Shown here: positions 18,381-27,982 of the stretch, in pieces | How positions within the stretch are numbered: the first letter of the stretch is position 1 | Layout of the letters: each line of letters starts with the position of its first letter | NCBI RefSeq assembly: GCF_000447295.1 | Contig: NZ_KE650771.1 | Span: forward strand, 655,710-719,709 | Source: Fischerella sp. PCC 9431 | GTDB taxonomy: Bacteria > Cyanobacteriota > Cyanobacteriia > Cyanobacteriales > Nostocaceae | Direction: 5' to 3' | DNA length: 64,000 bases | Translations under genes and position numbers: made by a program | Notes under the pieces: model-generated | Database searches by the model: none | What the model was told of the DNA's origin: nothing | Seen by the model: only the letters and a program-made list of their open reading frames with translations

Positions 18381-21098
18381 TTACTCCAAACTCTGCAATC
18401 CGATCGCGATCTTACTGTGCTTCTCAATTTGACTCATCACCTGTTTTGCACGTTGAATTACCACCCCAGGTAAACCCGCCAACCTTCCCGCTTCAATACC
18501 GTAGGACTTATCCGCACCCCCCGGTTGAACCTGATGCAAAAAGATGATTTGGTCTGGTAACTCTTTCACCGTCACTTGATAATTAGCCACATTCGGTAAA
18601 ATGCTTGATAATTCATTCAATTCATGATAATGCGTTGCAAAAATCGTCCGCGCCTCAATCTCAGCTGCTAAATATTCTGCTACCGCCCAAGCAATCGACA
18701 GTCCGTCAAAAGTCGCCGTCCCTCGTCCAATTTCATCTAACAACACCAGCGATCGCGACGTGGCATGATTGAGAATATTCGCCGTTTCATTCATCTCCAC
18801 CATAAAGGTAGATTGACCAGTCGCCAAATCATCCACCGCACCCACACGAGTAAAAATGCGATCGCACACACTCAACTTTGCATACTTAGCAGGCACAAAA
18901 CTCCCAATTTGCGCCATCAACTGAATTAATCCCACCTGTCTCAAATAACAACTCTTACCACTCGCATTCGGTCCCGTAAGGATGATTAAGTCAGGAGAAG
19001 AAGACGCGAGGAAAGATGAAGCGGAGACAGAGGGACGCGGGGACGCGGGGAAAGATGAAGCGGGGACATTATTTCCTTCCGCGTCATCTTTCCCCGCGTC
19101 ACCAACTCTTCGTGTCACCGTGTCTTCTTGCGTCACCGTATCTTCAGAGGCGTCTTTTCCTCCTCCTAAACTCGTCGAATTCGGCACAAAAAACCCTGCG
19201 GGTAAAGACTGTTCCACCACTGGATGACGCCCATCGACAACATAAATCTCTCGTCCCTCCACCATTTGCGGGCGACAGTAACCTTGATGAACAGCCAACT
19301 CTGCCAAACCGCACAACACATCCACCGCCGCTACAGCCCGTGACAGATTCCGAATCACCTCTGCTTGGGTTGCTACTTCCTCTCGTAACGCCACGAAAAT
19401 TTCATACTCCATTTGGTTCAAATCATCCCGCGCCGTCAGAATCCGCGCTTCTCGTTCTTTTAACTCTGGAGTAATGTAGCGTTCTTCGTTGGTTAAAGTC
19501 TGCTTACGTATATAATTTGACGGTACTTGGTCAGCTTTAGACCGGGAAATACTGATGTAATATCCAAAAGTTTTATTAAATCCCACCTTCAGCGTCGGAA
19601 TCCCCGTCCGCGCCCGTTCATCAACTTCTAAATTTGCAATCCATTTTTGGTCTTCTTCCACCAAACTGCGTCTTTCATCCAAGTGGGGATTAACTCCCTG
19701 ACGAATTAATCCGCCTTCTTTAATATGTATCGGTGGTGACTCCACAATATAAGTGCGGATTTTTTGCCCCAACTCCTCTAAGCCAGTAGGAACTTTCTGT
19801 AAGGCTTTCAAAAATAGAGACGCAGCATCCATCACCAACAGTGCTAATTCTGGCAACTTCGACACAGAATCAGCCAAAGCCACCAAATCTTTGGCATTTG
19901 CTGTCCCAGAACCAGCCCTTCCAGTCAGACGTTCTAAATCGTAAATTTGCCGTAATAACTGCCGTAAATCTTGGCGTAGGGGCGTATTTTCCACCAACTC
20001 TTGAATTGTATCTTGCCGCGCTTGGATACCTTTGATATCAAGTAGCGGTTGTAATAACCAGCGTCGTAAAGCCCGACTACCCATTGCTGTAGAAGTTCTA
20101 TCCAAAGCCCAAAGCAGAGAACCATGAAAACTGCCATCGCGGACAGTTTGCGTAATTTCCAGGTTACGCCGAGTTTGGCTGTCTACAATTAAATAATCAG
20201 TAATTGTGTAAGTTCTCAGTGGTTGCAGGGGTACAGAACTTTCTTTTTGTGTATCTTCCAAATATTCTAAAAGACCACCCGCCGCCCGGACTGCGAGGGG
20301 GAGGTGTTCACAACCCAAACCTTCGAGCGATCGCACTTTAAATTTCTGCAATAATCTAGATCTTGCTTCGCCTGCTGAAAAAGGTAGTTGCGATCGCAGT
20401 GCATAACAAAACGCTGGTGGTAAACATTCCGGTAAATGCTCAGATTTTTCTCCCGGTCGTAATAAACTTCCCAAATCAGGCGCATTCGTCGGAACTAATA
20501 CCTCCGCCGGCTGCAAACGCATTAATTCCTGGGTCAAATGTTCGCTAATACTACCTTGGGTAGTTAAGAATTCTCCTGTAGAAATATCTGCATAAGCCAA
20601 ACCCCAATGTTCCCCAGCAATTACCACAGCCGCTAGGTAATTATTGCGACCAGCTTTTAGCATTCCTTCTTCTAACAAAGTCCCAGGGGTGAGAATCCGC
20701 GTGACTTCGCGCCGTACCAATCTCCCGACAGCTTCCGAAGCATCTTCGACTTGATCGCAAATTACCACCGCATACCCTTTTTCTACCAACAGAGTAGCGT
20801 GGCGTTCCCAAGCGTGGTGCGGTACACCACTCATTGACACCCTTCCTACTTCTCCGACTGGTTTGCTAGTCAGATAAAGTTCTAATTCCTGCGCCAGAAT
20901 CACAGCATCTTCAAAATAGCACTCAAAAAAATCTCCCACTCGATACAACAACACCGCATGGGGATACTTCTGTTTTGTCTCAACATAATGCTGAAACATT
21001 TGAGTCAGCTTACTGCGATCCACAAGTCGATGGTCAGTAATAAATGTGTTCGCATTGTTGCTGGCGTTAGGCTGGGATGCAGAGTAAGAAGCGGCCAT
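18381..21098 (-). CDS. mutS: DNA mismatch repair protein MutS
   Basis: 905 residues. The mismatch-recognition domain contains [11 protein letters not shown] (Phe-x-Glu type) near residue 52. The clamp/core regions are normal, and the C-terminal ABC ATPase has Walker A GPNASGKS near residue 707, the signature STFMVEM, Walker [15 protein letters not shown] and THYHEL. MutS binds mispairs and recruits MutL. Oddity: about 55 residues rich in Ser, Ala, Asp, Gly and Thr (about 645-700, nt 18985-19165) are inserted between HPVVEQSLP...FVPNS and the Walker A strand. The insert is encoded by low-complexity repeats and keeps the frame. The upstream DNA is a TTTTGGA heptamer array. Confidence 0.96.
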   Translation of the reverse strand: MAASYSASQPNASNNANTFITDHRLVDRSKLTQMFQHYVETKQKYPHAVLLYRVGDFFECYFEDAVILAQELELYLTSKPVGEVGRVSMSGVPHHAWERHATLLVEKGYAVVICDQVEDASEAVGRLVRREVTRILTPGTLLEEGMLKAGRNNYLAAVVIAGEHWGLAYADISTGEFLTTQGSISEHLTQELMRLQPAEVLVPTNAPDLGSLLRPGEKSEHLPECLPPAFCYALRSQLPFSAGEARSRLLQKFKVRSLEGLGCEHLPLAVRAAGGLLEYLEDTQKESSVPLQPLRTYTITDYLIVDSQTRRNLEITQTVRDGSFHGSLLWALDRTSTAMGSRALRRWLLQPLLDIKGIQARQDTIQELVENTPLRQDLRQLLRQIYDLERLTGRAGSGTANAKDLVALADSVSKLPELALLVMDAASLFLKALQKVPTGLEELGQKIRTYIVESPPIHIKEGGLIRQGVNPHLDERRSLVEEDQKWIANLEVDERARTGIPTLKVGFNKTFGYYISISRSKADQVPSNYIRKQTLTNEERYITPELKEREARILTARDDLNQMEYEIFVALREEVATQAEVIRNLSRAVAAVDVLCGLAELAVHQGYCRPQMVEGREIYVVDGRHPVVEQSLPAGFFVPNSTSLGGGKDASEDTVTQEDTVTRRVGDAGKDDAEGNNVPASSFPASPRPSVSASSFLASSSPDLIILTGPNASGKSCYLRQVGLIQLMAQIGSFVPAKYAKLSVCDRIFTRVGAVDDLATGQSTFMVEMNETANILNHATSRSLVLLDEIGRGTATFDGLSIAWAVAEYLAAEIEARTIFATHYHELNELSSILPNVANYQVTVKELPDQIIFLHQVQPGGADKSYGIEAGRLAGLPGVVIQRAKQVMSQIEKHSKIAIGLQSLE
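18985..19165. repeat. Low-complexity repeat inserted in frame in mutS
   Basis: Short imperfect repeats such as GACGCGGGGAAAGATGAAGC and its variants, with partial inverted copies (CATCTTTCCCCGCGTC) further on. It lies within the mutS reading frame upstream of the Walker A codons. A related repeat mixture (acgcggag, gtccccatgtcccc type) lies inside the pnkp gene at about 46680-46800. Confidence 0.75.
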
Positions 21099-21215
21099 TC
21101 GATTTTGGATTTTGGATTTTGGATTTTGGATTTTGGATTTTGGATTTTGGATTTACCCACAGGATTTATCCGAGGGCTTGAAGATTTTGGATTTTCGGAT
21201 TTATTCCACGGATAA
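21099..21215. repeat. Heptamer TTTTGGA array upstream of mutS
   Basis: Seven or more perfect tandem TTTTGGA units (about 21100-21153), then a degenerate copy near 21180-21200. It directly precedes the mutS start and must overlap or separate its promoter. Related arrays flank the four-helix-bundle gene at 7.3-7.8 kb. Confidence 0.85.
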
Positions 21216-21632
21216 ATCTGCTTTCTTGTACATCAAGGAATCCTTAGTCATGGATGTTTAGGGATACACATTTTTGACATGCCAATAACCGATGATAGCG
21301 CGTCATCAGGGCTACCAAGAAATTGCTCAAGGTTTATTTATTTTTTCTTCATCAAGGGAAGGGGAATGGGGAAAAGGGATCGGGGAAGGTGGGGCCCCCT
21401 CTGGGGATAAGGGGTAACGGGGATTGGGGAAAAGGGATTGGGGAACGGGTATTAATTTTTTATCATTACCAATTATTCCTTGATGGTACAAGCCTCCAGA
21501 TTTATCTGTGGGGTCAATCCAAAATCTAAAATCTAAAATCTAAAATTGGTTGACTTTAGCTATTAGCCAATAAATTTATTTATTGGCGGGATATGGGGTT
21601 GATGCAAGATATGATTATTGAAAGTGAGAAAT
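21216..21632. other. Intergenic region with G-rich repeats and a half palindromic element
   Basis: No gene. 21358-21445 holds GGGGAAAAGGGATCGGGGA-type repeats; 21518-21546 holds AAAATCTAAAATC heptamers; 21552-21612 is a 61-bp segment identical to the right half of the element at 53236-53399. The STAND gene ends at 21633, right after that segment. Confidence 0.7.
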
Positions 21633-24167
21633 TCATCGTTGAAAAATTAAAGTTAGCTTTTTAACTACTATCGCCAACAAGACTCGCACCCAATCTAAGC
21701 AACGCATCCAGATTGAACCAGAATGACGCTGCTTTTGCAGGTTATCGAGATTTTCTTGAATTTTCACTGTCCAAGCATGATTATCTCCTAGTAGGCGATC
21801 GCACATTACCAAGGCTTCTTTTAACAGAGATTCGGCTTCAGTGTATCGCCCTTGGGAACGATAGAGTGAAGCTAAATTATTCAAGCTTGTAGCTATATCA
21901 GGATTGTCGCCTGCATACATGTGCTTTCTCATTGCGAGTGCTTCTTGAAACAGAAGTTCGGCTTCGGTGTATCGCCCTTGGCTATTGTAGAGTGAAGCTA
22001 AATTGTTCAAGCTTTGGGCGAGGTCGGGATGGTCGTTTTGATAGAGACGCTTTCTCATGGCGAGGGCGGCGATGTAAAGGGGTTCGGCTTCGGTGTGTCG
22101 TCCTTGACCGTTGTAGAGTAAAGCTAAATTGTTCAAGCTTTGGGCGATGTTGGGATTGTCGCCCTGATACAAGCGCTTTCTCATTGCTAAAGCTTCGGTG
22201 TAGAGAGATTCGGCTTCGGTGTACCGTCCTTGATTTTTGTAAAGACTGGCTAAACTATTCAAGCTTTGTGCTAAGTCGGGGTGGTCGTCTTGATACAGAC
22301 GCTTTCTCATTGCTAAGGCTTCGGTGTAGAGAGGTTCGGCCTCGGTGTACCGTCCTTGGATTTTATAAAGACTGGCTAAACTATTCAAGCTTTGTGCTAA
22401 TTCGAGATGGTCGCCTGTATACAGACGGTTTCTCATTACTAGGGCTTCGATGTAGAGAGGTTCGGCTTCGGTATACCGCTTTTGGCTTTTGTAAAGCCTT
22501 GCTAATCCGTTTAAGCTTTGGGCGACATCAGGATGATCGCCTTCATAAAGGCGCTTTCGCATCGCGAGGGCTTGGGTGTAGAAAGGTTCGGCTTCGGTGT
22601 ATATTCTTTGGGAACGGTAGAATTCTGCTAAAGCATTCAAGCTGGTAGCCAAGTCGGGATGGTCGCCGGAAAATAAAGCCTGACAAACCTTTAGGGATTG
22701 TTCATACCAAAATTCTGCTAATTTATCTAATCCCTGTCCTTGATAAAATCTCCCCACTCCCACAAATATCCAGGCGACTCCATCTGCACAATTTGCAGCC
22801 AGAGATTTGATTTGTGGCTGTGTAGTTTCCCACACCTCTGCAATTAAACGCCTTCCGAAGTCTTCAAGATGGGGAATAATGTCTCGAAAGAATTTGATAT
22901 CTTTAATAGTCGGGGAATCAGGGATACTTTTGGCAAGGGCGATCGCACGATGAGCAAATATTTTTTCCAGTACAGGCTTAATCTCGCCAGACTCGGCTAA
23001 TTTTTCTTGGAAAAACAACCGCAATAAAGAATGAATTTGGTAAGACTTGTCTGTGTATTCTAGCTGTTGTAATAAGTTGCGATCGCAAAGTAGTTTTTTA
23101 GCGGCGTTGAATTCAACTTCTGACCAAATTAGCTGTTGGTGTTGTTCTTGCTTGGCTTGTTCTGTATGTCCTGTCGCCATCCAAACCACGAAATCCCAAA
23201 CAATTAACTGGGGAGAAAATAAACTCAACAATTTTCCCAGTTGTTGCGCCAAGGGGTCGAGTTCTGACCAAATTAAAGCAAAAACAGCTTTGACTCCCCG
23301 TTGCGATACAGTCAGATGTTCTCGGTTTTCTCCTTCGTGGGGGGTTGTCTCTGCTAATTTCTGGTCTTGCAACCGCTCAAGCATAATATTTAGAGATAGT
23401 TCCGGATTTTTGGCTAAATAGCCCCCGACTAACTTTATCCCCAAAGGCAAAAAACTCAGAGATTTGCAGATTGCAAATGCGGTTTCTAGTTCATTTTCAA
23501 TTCGCTTATCTGTGTCTCCTAAAAAGTGTTGTAAAAGTTCTAATGCTTTTCCTGGTTCTTGTTGTGGTGAGAGAACATTTAAGGAAATCTCTTGTATAAA
23601 ACTGGTGTCTAAATACCGTAGCCTTGTGGTTACAAGGACTCGAAAACGCAGATCTGTAGGAACGATTTCGCGGAAATGGGCTAGGTCAGTAATATTGTCA
23701 AAAATAATTAAGATCGGCGAAGAAGATTCGGGGTATTGAGACCAACACCAAACGACTTGTTCATTGAGACTTAAGAGTTTTTTTCCTTGTTTTTGGGGAA
23801 TCTCTAAACCAAACTGTAACCGAAAGAATTGCAAAATTTCGGCGTTGAGACTAGTTTTACTAGCATCAAACCAAGCTATTCCCCCATACACATTTTCATA
23901 TTGTCTGGCGTATTGGGTGACTAATTCGGTTTTACCCACCCCTTCCATTCCCACTACTGCAACATAATTTCCTTGGCGTAACTCTTGATGCACAGTAGCC
24001 AATTCCTGTTCTCGTCCCACAAAATAACCGCAACTGGGGTGGGGAATAAATTTTGTTGGAAATAAGCGTTTTTGTCCCTGGTGAATCGGAGTGTCAATGC
24101 TATTTTGATCACCAGAAACGGTAAAATCGCCAGTTGTATCAGCGAACTTCCGAAAGTCTTCAGACAT
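21633..24167 (-). CDS. STAND NTPase with kinesin-light-chain-type TPRs
   Basis: 844 residues. A short N-terminal region (1-55) is followed by FVGREQEL and an NB-ARC-type NTPase with P-loop GMEGVGKT at 73-80, Walker B ILIIFDNI and the sensor VLVTTRLRYLD. A winged-helix part comes next, then eight 42-residue TPRs (about 440-810) of the pattern LYxxQGRYTEAExLYxEALAMRKRL. A hydrophobic C-terminal segment (VRVLLAIVVKKLTLIF) may anchor it in the membrane. STAND proteins are switch-like signal ATPases; some bacterial ones sense phage proteins. No effector domain is recognised, so the output is unknown. The near-identity of central TPRs suggests recent repeat expansion. Confidence 0.88.
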   Translation of the reverse strand: MSEDFRKFADTTGDFTVSGDQNSIDTPIHQGQKRLFPTKFIPHPSCGYFVGREQELATVHQELRQGNYVAVVGMEGVGKTELVTQYARQYENVYGGIAWFDASKTSLNAEILQFFRLQFGLEIPQKQGKKLLSLNEQVVWCWSQYPESSSPILIIFDNITDLAHFREIVPTDLRFRVLVTTRLRYLDTSFIQEISLNVLSPQQEPGKALELLQHFLGDTDKRIENELETAFAICKSLSFLPLGIKLVGGYLAKNPELSLNIMLERLQDQKLAETTPHEGENREHLTVSQRGVKAVFALIWSELDPLAQQLGKLLSLFSPQLIVWDFVVWMATGHTEQAKQEQHQQLIWSEVEFNAAKKLLCDRNLLQQLEYTDKSYQIHSLLRLFFQEKLAESGEIKPVLEKIFAHRAIALAKSIPDSPTIKDIKFFRDIIPHLEDFGRRLIAEVWETTQPQIKSLAANCADGVAWIFVGVGRFYQGQGLDKLAEFWYEQSLKVCQALFSGDHPDLATSLNALAEFYRSQRIYTEAEPFYTQALAMRKRLYEGDHPDVAQSLNGLARLYKSQKRYTEAEPLYIEALVMRNRLYTGDHLELAQSLNSLASLYKIQGRYTEAEPLYTEALAMRKRLYQDDHPDLAQSLNSLASLYKNQGRYTEAESLYTEALAMRKRLYQGDNPNIAQSLNNLALLYNGQGRHTEAEPLYIAALAMRKRLYQNDHPDLAQSLNNLASLYNSQGRYTEAELLFQEALAMRKHMYAGDNPDIATSLNNLASLYRSQGRYTEAESLLKEALVMCDRLLGDNHAWTVKIQENLDNLQKQRHSGSIWMRCLDWVRVLLAIVVKKLTLIFQR

Positions 24168-24274
24168 GTATAGAATTTACTGCAAATAAAGTAAAAAATG
24201 ACTGATTTTGGATGTTTTCTATTGCTGCACCTGGTATCTTAACGATACCAATTTTTGGTGATAATTTTTGCAGG

Positions 24275-24345
24275 TTGGGGATTGGGGATCGGGGATTGGG
24301 GATCGGGGATTAGGGATCGGGGATTAGGGATCGGGGGGACAAGGG
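24275..24345. repeat. GGGGATYGGGG tandem array upstream of the STAND gene
   Basis: About eight GGGGATTGGGGATC-type units. G-runs of four at regular spacing could form quadruplex structures on the plus strand. It lies about 110 bp upstream of the STAND gene start. Confidence 0.85.
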
Positions 24346-24371
24346 GATTGAGATTTTTCAGATCCGGGAAA

Positions 24372-24605
24372 GTTTTTGTTTGGAACGAGAAAGTTCTTGT
24401 TTGGAACGAGAAAGTTCTTGTTTGAAGCGAGAAAATTCTTGTTTGAAGCGAGAAAATTCTTGTTTGAAGCGAGAAAATTCTTGTTTGAAGCGAGAAAATT
24501 CTTGTTTGAAGTGGGAAAGTTCTTGTTTGAAGCGGGAAAGTTCTTGTTTGAAGTGGGAAAGTTCTTGTTTGAAGCGGGAAAGTTCTTGTTTGAAGCGGGA
24601 AATCC
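24372..24605. repeat. 21-nt tandem array A (TTTGAAGCGGGAAAGTTCTTG)
   Basis: About eleven copies with period 21, varying between GAAGCGAGAAAATTC and GAAGCGGGAAAGTTC. Related arrays in reverse orientation lie at 27751-27887 and 31757-31985. The open frames across it in both strands are repeat artefacts, not genes. Confidence 0.9.
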
Positions 24606-24608
24606 TAG

Positions 24609-24800
24609 TTATACCAATTTGAAAAAAGAATGCGACAGATAAATTTTATTGTAGAGACGCGATTTATCGCGTCTCATATCCAGATGATCGCGTCTCATAT
24701 CCAGATGATCGCGTCTCATATCCAGATGATCGCGTCTCACATCCAGATGATCGCGTCTCATATTCTGAATGTGTCGCAAACATTTTTTGAATCGGTATTA
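24609..24800. repeat. Inverted-repeat (MITE-like) element, copy B, with 21-nt core
   Basis: Its ends match those of copy A at 5587-5806 (TACCAATTTG...GCGACAGAT on the left, GAATGTGTCGCAAACATTTT on the right). The core differs: about five copies of GATCGCGTCTCATATCCAGAT (period 21; starts 24686, 24707, 24728, 24749) instead of the 14-nt unit. Confidence 0.75.
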
Positions 24801-24839
24801 AATACGAAACCCACCTAAGTGGGTTGAAAATCCTTTGAA

Positions 24840-24925
24840 TCTGGTAGGGTGCTGGACGGAAGTCCTAACGCACCGAAAATATAGAAATGGTGCGTTGCGC
24901 TGCGCGACAACACACCCTACAAAAC
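24840..24925. repeat. Dispersed GTGCGTTGCGC...ACACCCTAC repeat
   Basis: Contains TAGGGTGCTGGACGGAAGTC and GTGCGTTGCGCTGCGCGACA followed by ACACACCCTAC. The second part is repeated in reverse at 31998-32030 near the end of the hdeD-like gene. It is typical dispersed intergenic repeat DNA with no coding potential. Confidence 0.7.
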
Positions 24926-24938
24926 TTTGTTAAAAACC

Positions 24939-25406
24939 TTAAGAAAGTTGAGGCTGGACTTTGGGGGTTTTTCTCGCAAAGCGTCGTCCCATGTCATCTA
25001 AAGCTGTATCCAAACCCGCACCTTTACCATTCGCTTTGGCGTAGTTATACACTAATAACCCGGCTGCGTAGGCTTCACTACCAACCGCAACAAAAGTATC
25101 ATCGAGTAATTCTTGTAGTTGGGTGATGGATAGCAAAATTGGATACAGTGCTTCAAATAGTTCCACATCCCGGCGCATTTCATCCAAATCAAAGGAACGA
25201 GGTAAAAAATCGGGATTTTGGGTGGCGACTTCCAATGTTTTGCTGACAAATGCACGGCTTTTATCGCCTAACTTTGGTAGCGATTTACGCTCCTCGGTTG
25301 TTAAATCCGTCAAAAACGGTAACTTGGCTTTGATAGTTGCGATCGCCTGCATGACTTCTTCTTTATCTGCTGCGGAAAGATTGGCACTGATGCGATTAGC
25401 TGTCAT
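24939..25406 (-). CDS. Conserved hypothetical protein, 155 aa
   Basis: 155 residues from the ATG at 25406, chosen because CAGGAG lies 10 bases upstream; a longer frame to 25445 would add 13 residues with no support. Mostly helical: SAADKEEVMQAIATIKAKLP, then LPKLGDKSRAFVSKTLEVA and a ELFEALYPILLSITQLQELLD segment. It has no signal peptide or membrane segment. I do not recognise a characterised family; similar short proteins occur in other cyanobacteria. Its surroundings are repeat DNA, so it is likely monocistronic. Confidence 0.7.
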   Translation of the reverse strand: MTANRISANLSAADKEEVMQAIATIKAKLPFLTDLTTEERKSLPKLGDKSRAFVSKTLEVATQNPDFLPRSFDLDEMRRDVELFEALYPILLSITQLQELLDDTFVAVGSEAYAAGLLVYNYAKANGKGAGLDTALDDMGRRFARKTPKVQPQLS

Positions 25407-25563
25407 CTTTATTACTCCTGGGGAAACTAGATTCAGTGTTCCCAAATTCAGACAAGCGATCGCACTGGCTGGATAATTTATTCAGCCCTGCTTTTCTTGG
25501 TGTCTTGGTGTCTTTGTGGTTCAAAAATTGACTTTTGAACCACCAAGACACTGAGGCACGAAG

Positions 25564-27603
25564 TTAAAATGCAGGACAAGCAGCTGTTGGTTTAGAACTT
25601 CGTTGAGCAGTGCTAATATTTGTGGGATCATAGGCTGTCAGCACTACTTCACCTTTGCTGTTAAATATCCATCCTTGGGCTGGGATAATAGGTTTGGTAT
25701 TAGTATGAGTTACTGATTGGTAGTTTTTTATAGCTTGGGAATTACTACTACTAGCAACAGGTTCTACTAAATCGACACGAGTCTCGTTGCTCCTAAAATC
25801 ATCATCTGGCTTGGAGGCAAAACCACCTCGTCCGTTGACGGTAAATGAGCTACCAGAGCCTTTCCGACAGGGATTTTGGGCGATTTGGTTACTGAGATCT
25901 GTGAGATTTTGTGGGAAATCAGGTAATAACGCAATGAATTGGATTAAAATTATACCACTAAAACTAAAACCGAATGCAGAAGTAGCAGTAATATCGCTGT
26001 CGGGAGTTTTAAAAATAGTATCAGCATTGATCAATATAGTGCCACCAAAGCTTGATTGAGAATTGGCGCTGATGTCGCTATTTTCGCGAGCAACTAAGTT
26101 ACCAGTATCAATAAATATATTTCCACCTGTGGCTGTGCCTGTGGCATTAGTCGTAATATTGATGTTGCGACGCAGGATTAAATCACGGGATCTGAGGAAA
26201 ATGTTACCTTGACCACCTGTAGTAGTGGCAGTAATCAATGCTCGATTTTCTAGCCGGATGTCTTTTGCAGTTGTAACTTCTATATTTCCAGCTGCACCAG
26301 TTCCTTCACTATTTGCAGACAGGGTAGCGCCATTAGAAAGAGAAAGCGATCGCGCCTTGATTTTAATACCACCAGCATTACCTATACCTGAGAATGCAAC
26401 ACCGCTAAAAATTCCACTTGTGAATCCTTCGTTACTCTCACCATCAGCAGAGATATTGCCATTTGCATTAATGATTACACTACCACCATCTCCCCTCCCA
26501 AATGTACTGGCATCAATTAGTCCGCCGTTAGTCAGAGAAAGATTGTTGGTATTTATTTGGATGTCACCAGCATCTCCCTCTGCATTTGAGCCAACTTGGC
26601 TAAAAATTGCACTTGTGAATCCTTCGTTATTTTCACCATCAACCAAAATATTACCTGCATTAATGATCACACTACCAGCATTTTCCCTTCCATAAGTGCT
26701 GGCACTAACCTGTCCACCATCAGTCAGAGAAAGATTCCTTGTTGTGATCTTGACATCGCCAGCATTACCAGTTGTGTTAGAAAATACAACATTTTGCACG
26801 CGTGCATTGGAGATGGTGATATCTGAGAGCAAATTATTAGTAAGAAAATTCAGCTTAAAGCTATTGCCAGTTATATCTAACCCTACTGTCCCTGCTGTTG
26901 CTAATCCCCCTAACTCAATACTGCCTCCTGATGCGGTCAGTCTACCCCCATCTGATAAATTAATATTGCCGCCCACCAGCGCTAAGGAATTCCCTGGTTG
27001 CACCTGAAGTCCAACCAAGTTACTGTTTGCATTGCGAAACATTGATTGATTGGTAATACTTCCTGGATTCTCTCGAAACCGCAAACCAATCGGAATATTT
27101 ACACTTAACAGTGGTACTGCTTGGGGATTGGTCGCACTAAATTCAAAATTATTGTTAAATATAAAACTGTCGGCTGTGGTTCCAAAAAATGAACCACCTA
27201 AATCTAAACTGGCATTTGGGCCAAAAAAAATCCCTTTGGGGTTGAGTAAAAATAGATTTGCGTTACCTAAGACACCAAGTCTACCAAGAATGTTTGAGGG
27301 ATTACCGCCTGTGACTCTGGTGAGAATATTGGTGATATTAGCAGAATTAGAAAAATAGGCTCCTCTACCTGCACCAACATTAAATTCCTGAAAGCTGTGA
27401 AATAAATTTGAGCCGCGAATCGCACCTCCATCAATGCGATCGCTCGGTATACCATTAATCACATCTGGGTTGACAGTTGAACTTTCCGCACCCAGACTGT
27501 TATCTGGTGTGATTTGGGCTGTTGCAGTGGTAATAGATGCAAGGCTGGCTACAGTACATAAAGACAAGGTGGTGACAGGAGATAGGTAACGAAACAATTT
27601 CAT
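25564..27603 (-). CDS. Filamentous haemagglutinin-like exoprotein (TPS domain), short paralogue
   Basis: 679 residues from the ATG at 27603 (AAGG nearby upstream); the longer frame to 27690 would place the signal peptide internally. Signal peptide about 1-28 (MKLFRYLSPVTTLSL...). The TPS/haemagglutination-activity domain contains NPDVINGIPSDRIDGG, FNVGAGRGAYF, RVTGGNPSNILGRLG and NLFLLNPKGIFFGP. Beta-helix repeats follow (GDAGDIQINTNNLSLTNGG type), and a conserved C-terminus with PAQGWIFNSKGEVVLTAYDP. It is expected to be secreted by a TpsB pore; none is in the window. The gene at 27983 is a longer copy with near-identical ends. Confidence 0.9.
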   Translation of the reverse strand: MKLFRYLSPVTTLSLCTVASLASITTATAQITPDNSLGAESSTVNPDVINGIPSDRIDGGAIRGSNLFHSFQEFNVGAGRGAYFSNSANITNILTRVTGGNPSNILGRLGVLGNANLFLLNPKGIFFGPNASLDLGGSFFGTTADSFIFNNNFEFSATNPQAVPLLSVNIPIGLRFRENPGSITNQSMFRNANSNLVGLQVQPGNSLALVGGNINLSDGGRLTASGGSIELGGLATAGTVGLDITGNSFKLNFLTNNLLSDITISNARVQNVVFSNTTGNAGDVKITTRNLSLTDGGQVSASTYGRENAGSVIINAGNILVDGENNEGFTSAIFSQVGSNAEGDAGDIQINTNNLSLTNGGLIDASTFGRGDGGSVIINANGNISADGESNEGFTSGIFSGVAFSGIGNAGGIKIKARSLSLSNGATLSANSEGTGAAGNIEVTTAKDIRLENRALITATTTGGQGNIFLRSRDLILRRNINITTNATGTATGGNIFIDTGNLVARENSDISANSQSSFGGTILINADTIFKTPDSDITATSAFGFSFSGIILIQFIALLPDFPQNLTDLSNQIAQNPCRKGSGSSFTVNGRGGFASKPDDDFRSNETRVDLVEPVASSSNSQAIKNYQSVTHTNTKPIIPAQGWIFNSKGEVVLTAYDPTNISTAQRSSKPTAACPAF

Positions 27604-27750
27604 TACTAATGCCTTATAGGGATTGTGGGGAAGAATACGGTAAGCTTTAAAATTTGATACACATAAGATCCATATAAGATAATATGACAATTTCGCTGGT
27701 CACAACTAAATACTGAGGTGCTTTTTTTGGCGCATCGCTCTTCATACTCC

Positions 27751-27887
27751 AAATTTCCTACTTGAAACAGGAAACTTCCCGTTTCAAACAAGAAACTTCC
27801 CGCTTCAAACAGGAAAGTTCTCACTTCAAACAAGAAACTTCCCGCTTCAAACAGGAAACTTCCCACTTCAAGCAGGAAACTTCTCAA
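27751..27887. repeat. 21-nt tandem array B upstream of the short haemagglutinin gene
   Basis: About six to seven copies of TTCAAACAGGAAACTTCCCGC (period 21), the reverse of array A. Followed at 27895-27950 by two hairpins (GTCTGCTTCAGCAGAC and GACTGCGATTTCAATCGCAG), both dispersed repeats; the second recurs near 55365. Confidence 0.88.
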
Positions 27888-27982
27888 ATAAATCAAACAG
27901 TCTGCTTCAGCAGACTTTAGCTATGAGACTGCGATTTCAATCGCAGGCGGATTGGATGACGATGCTCCCCAAACAGAATTAC

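Noticed and set aside
21932..22648. 238-codon plus-strand frame opposite the TPR region
   Set aside because: Antisense shadow of eight near-identical TPR units.
24376..24642. Open frames with KFLFEAR or SSCLKRE heptads resembling coiled-coil proteins
   Set aside because: Translation of a 21-nt tandem array; similar frames at 27.7, 31.8 and 53.5 kb have the same cause.
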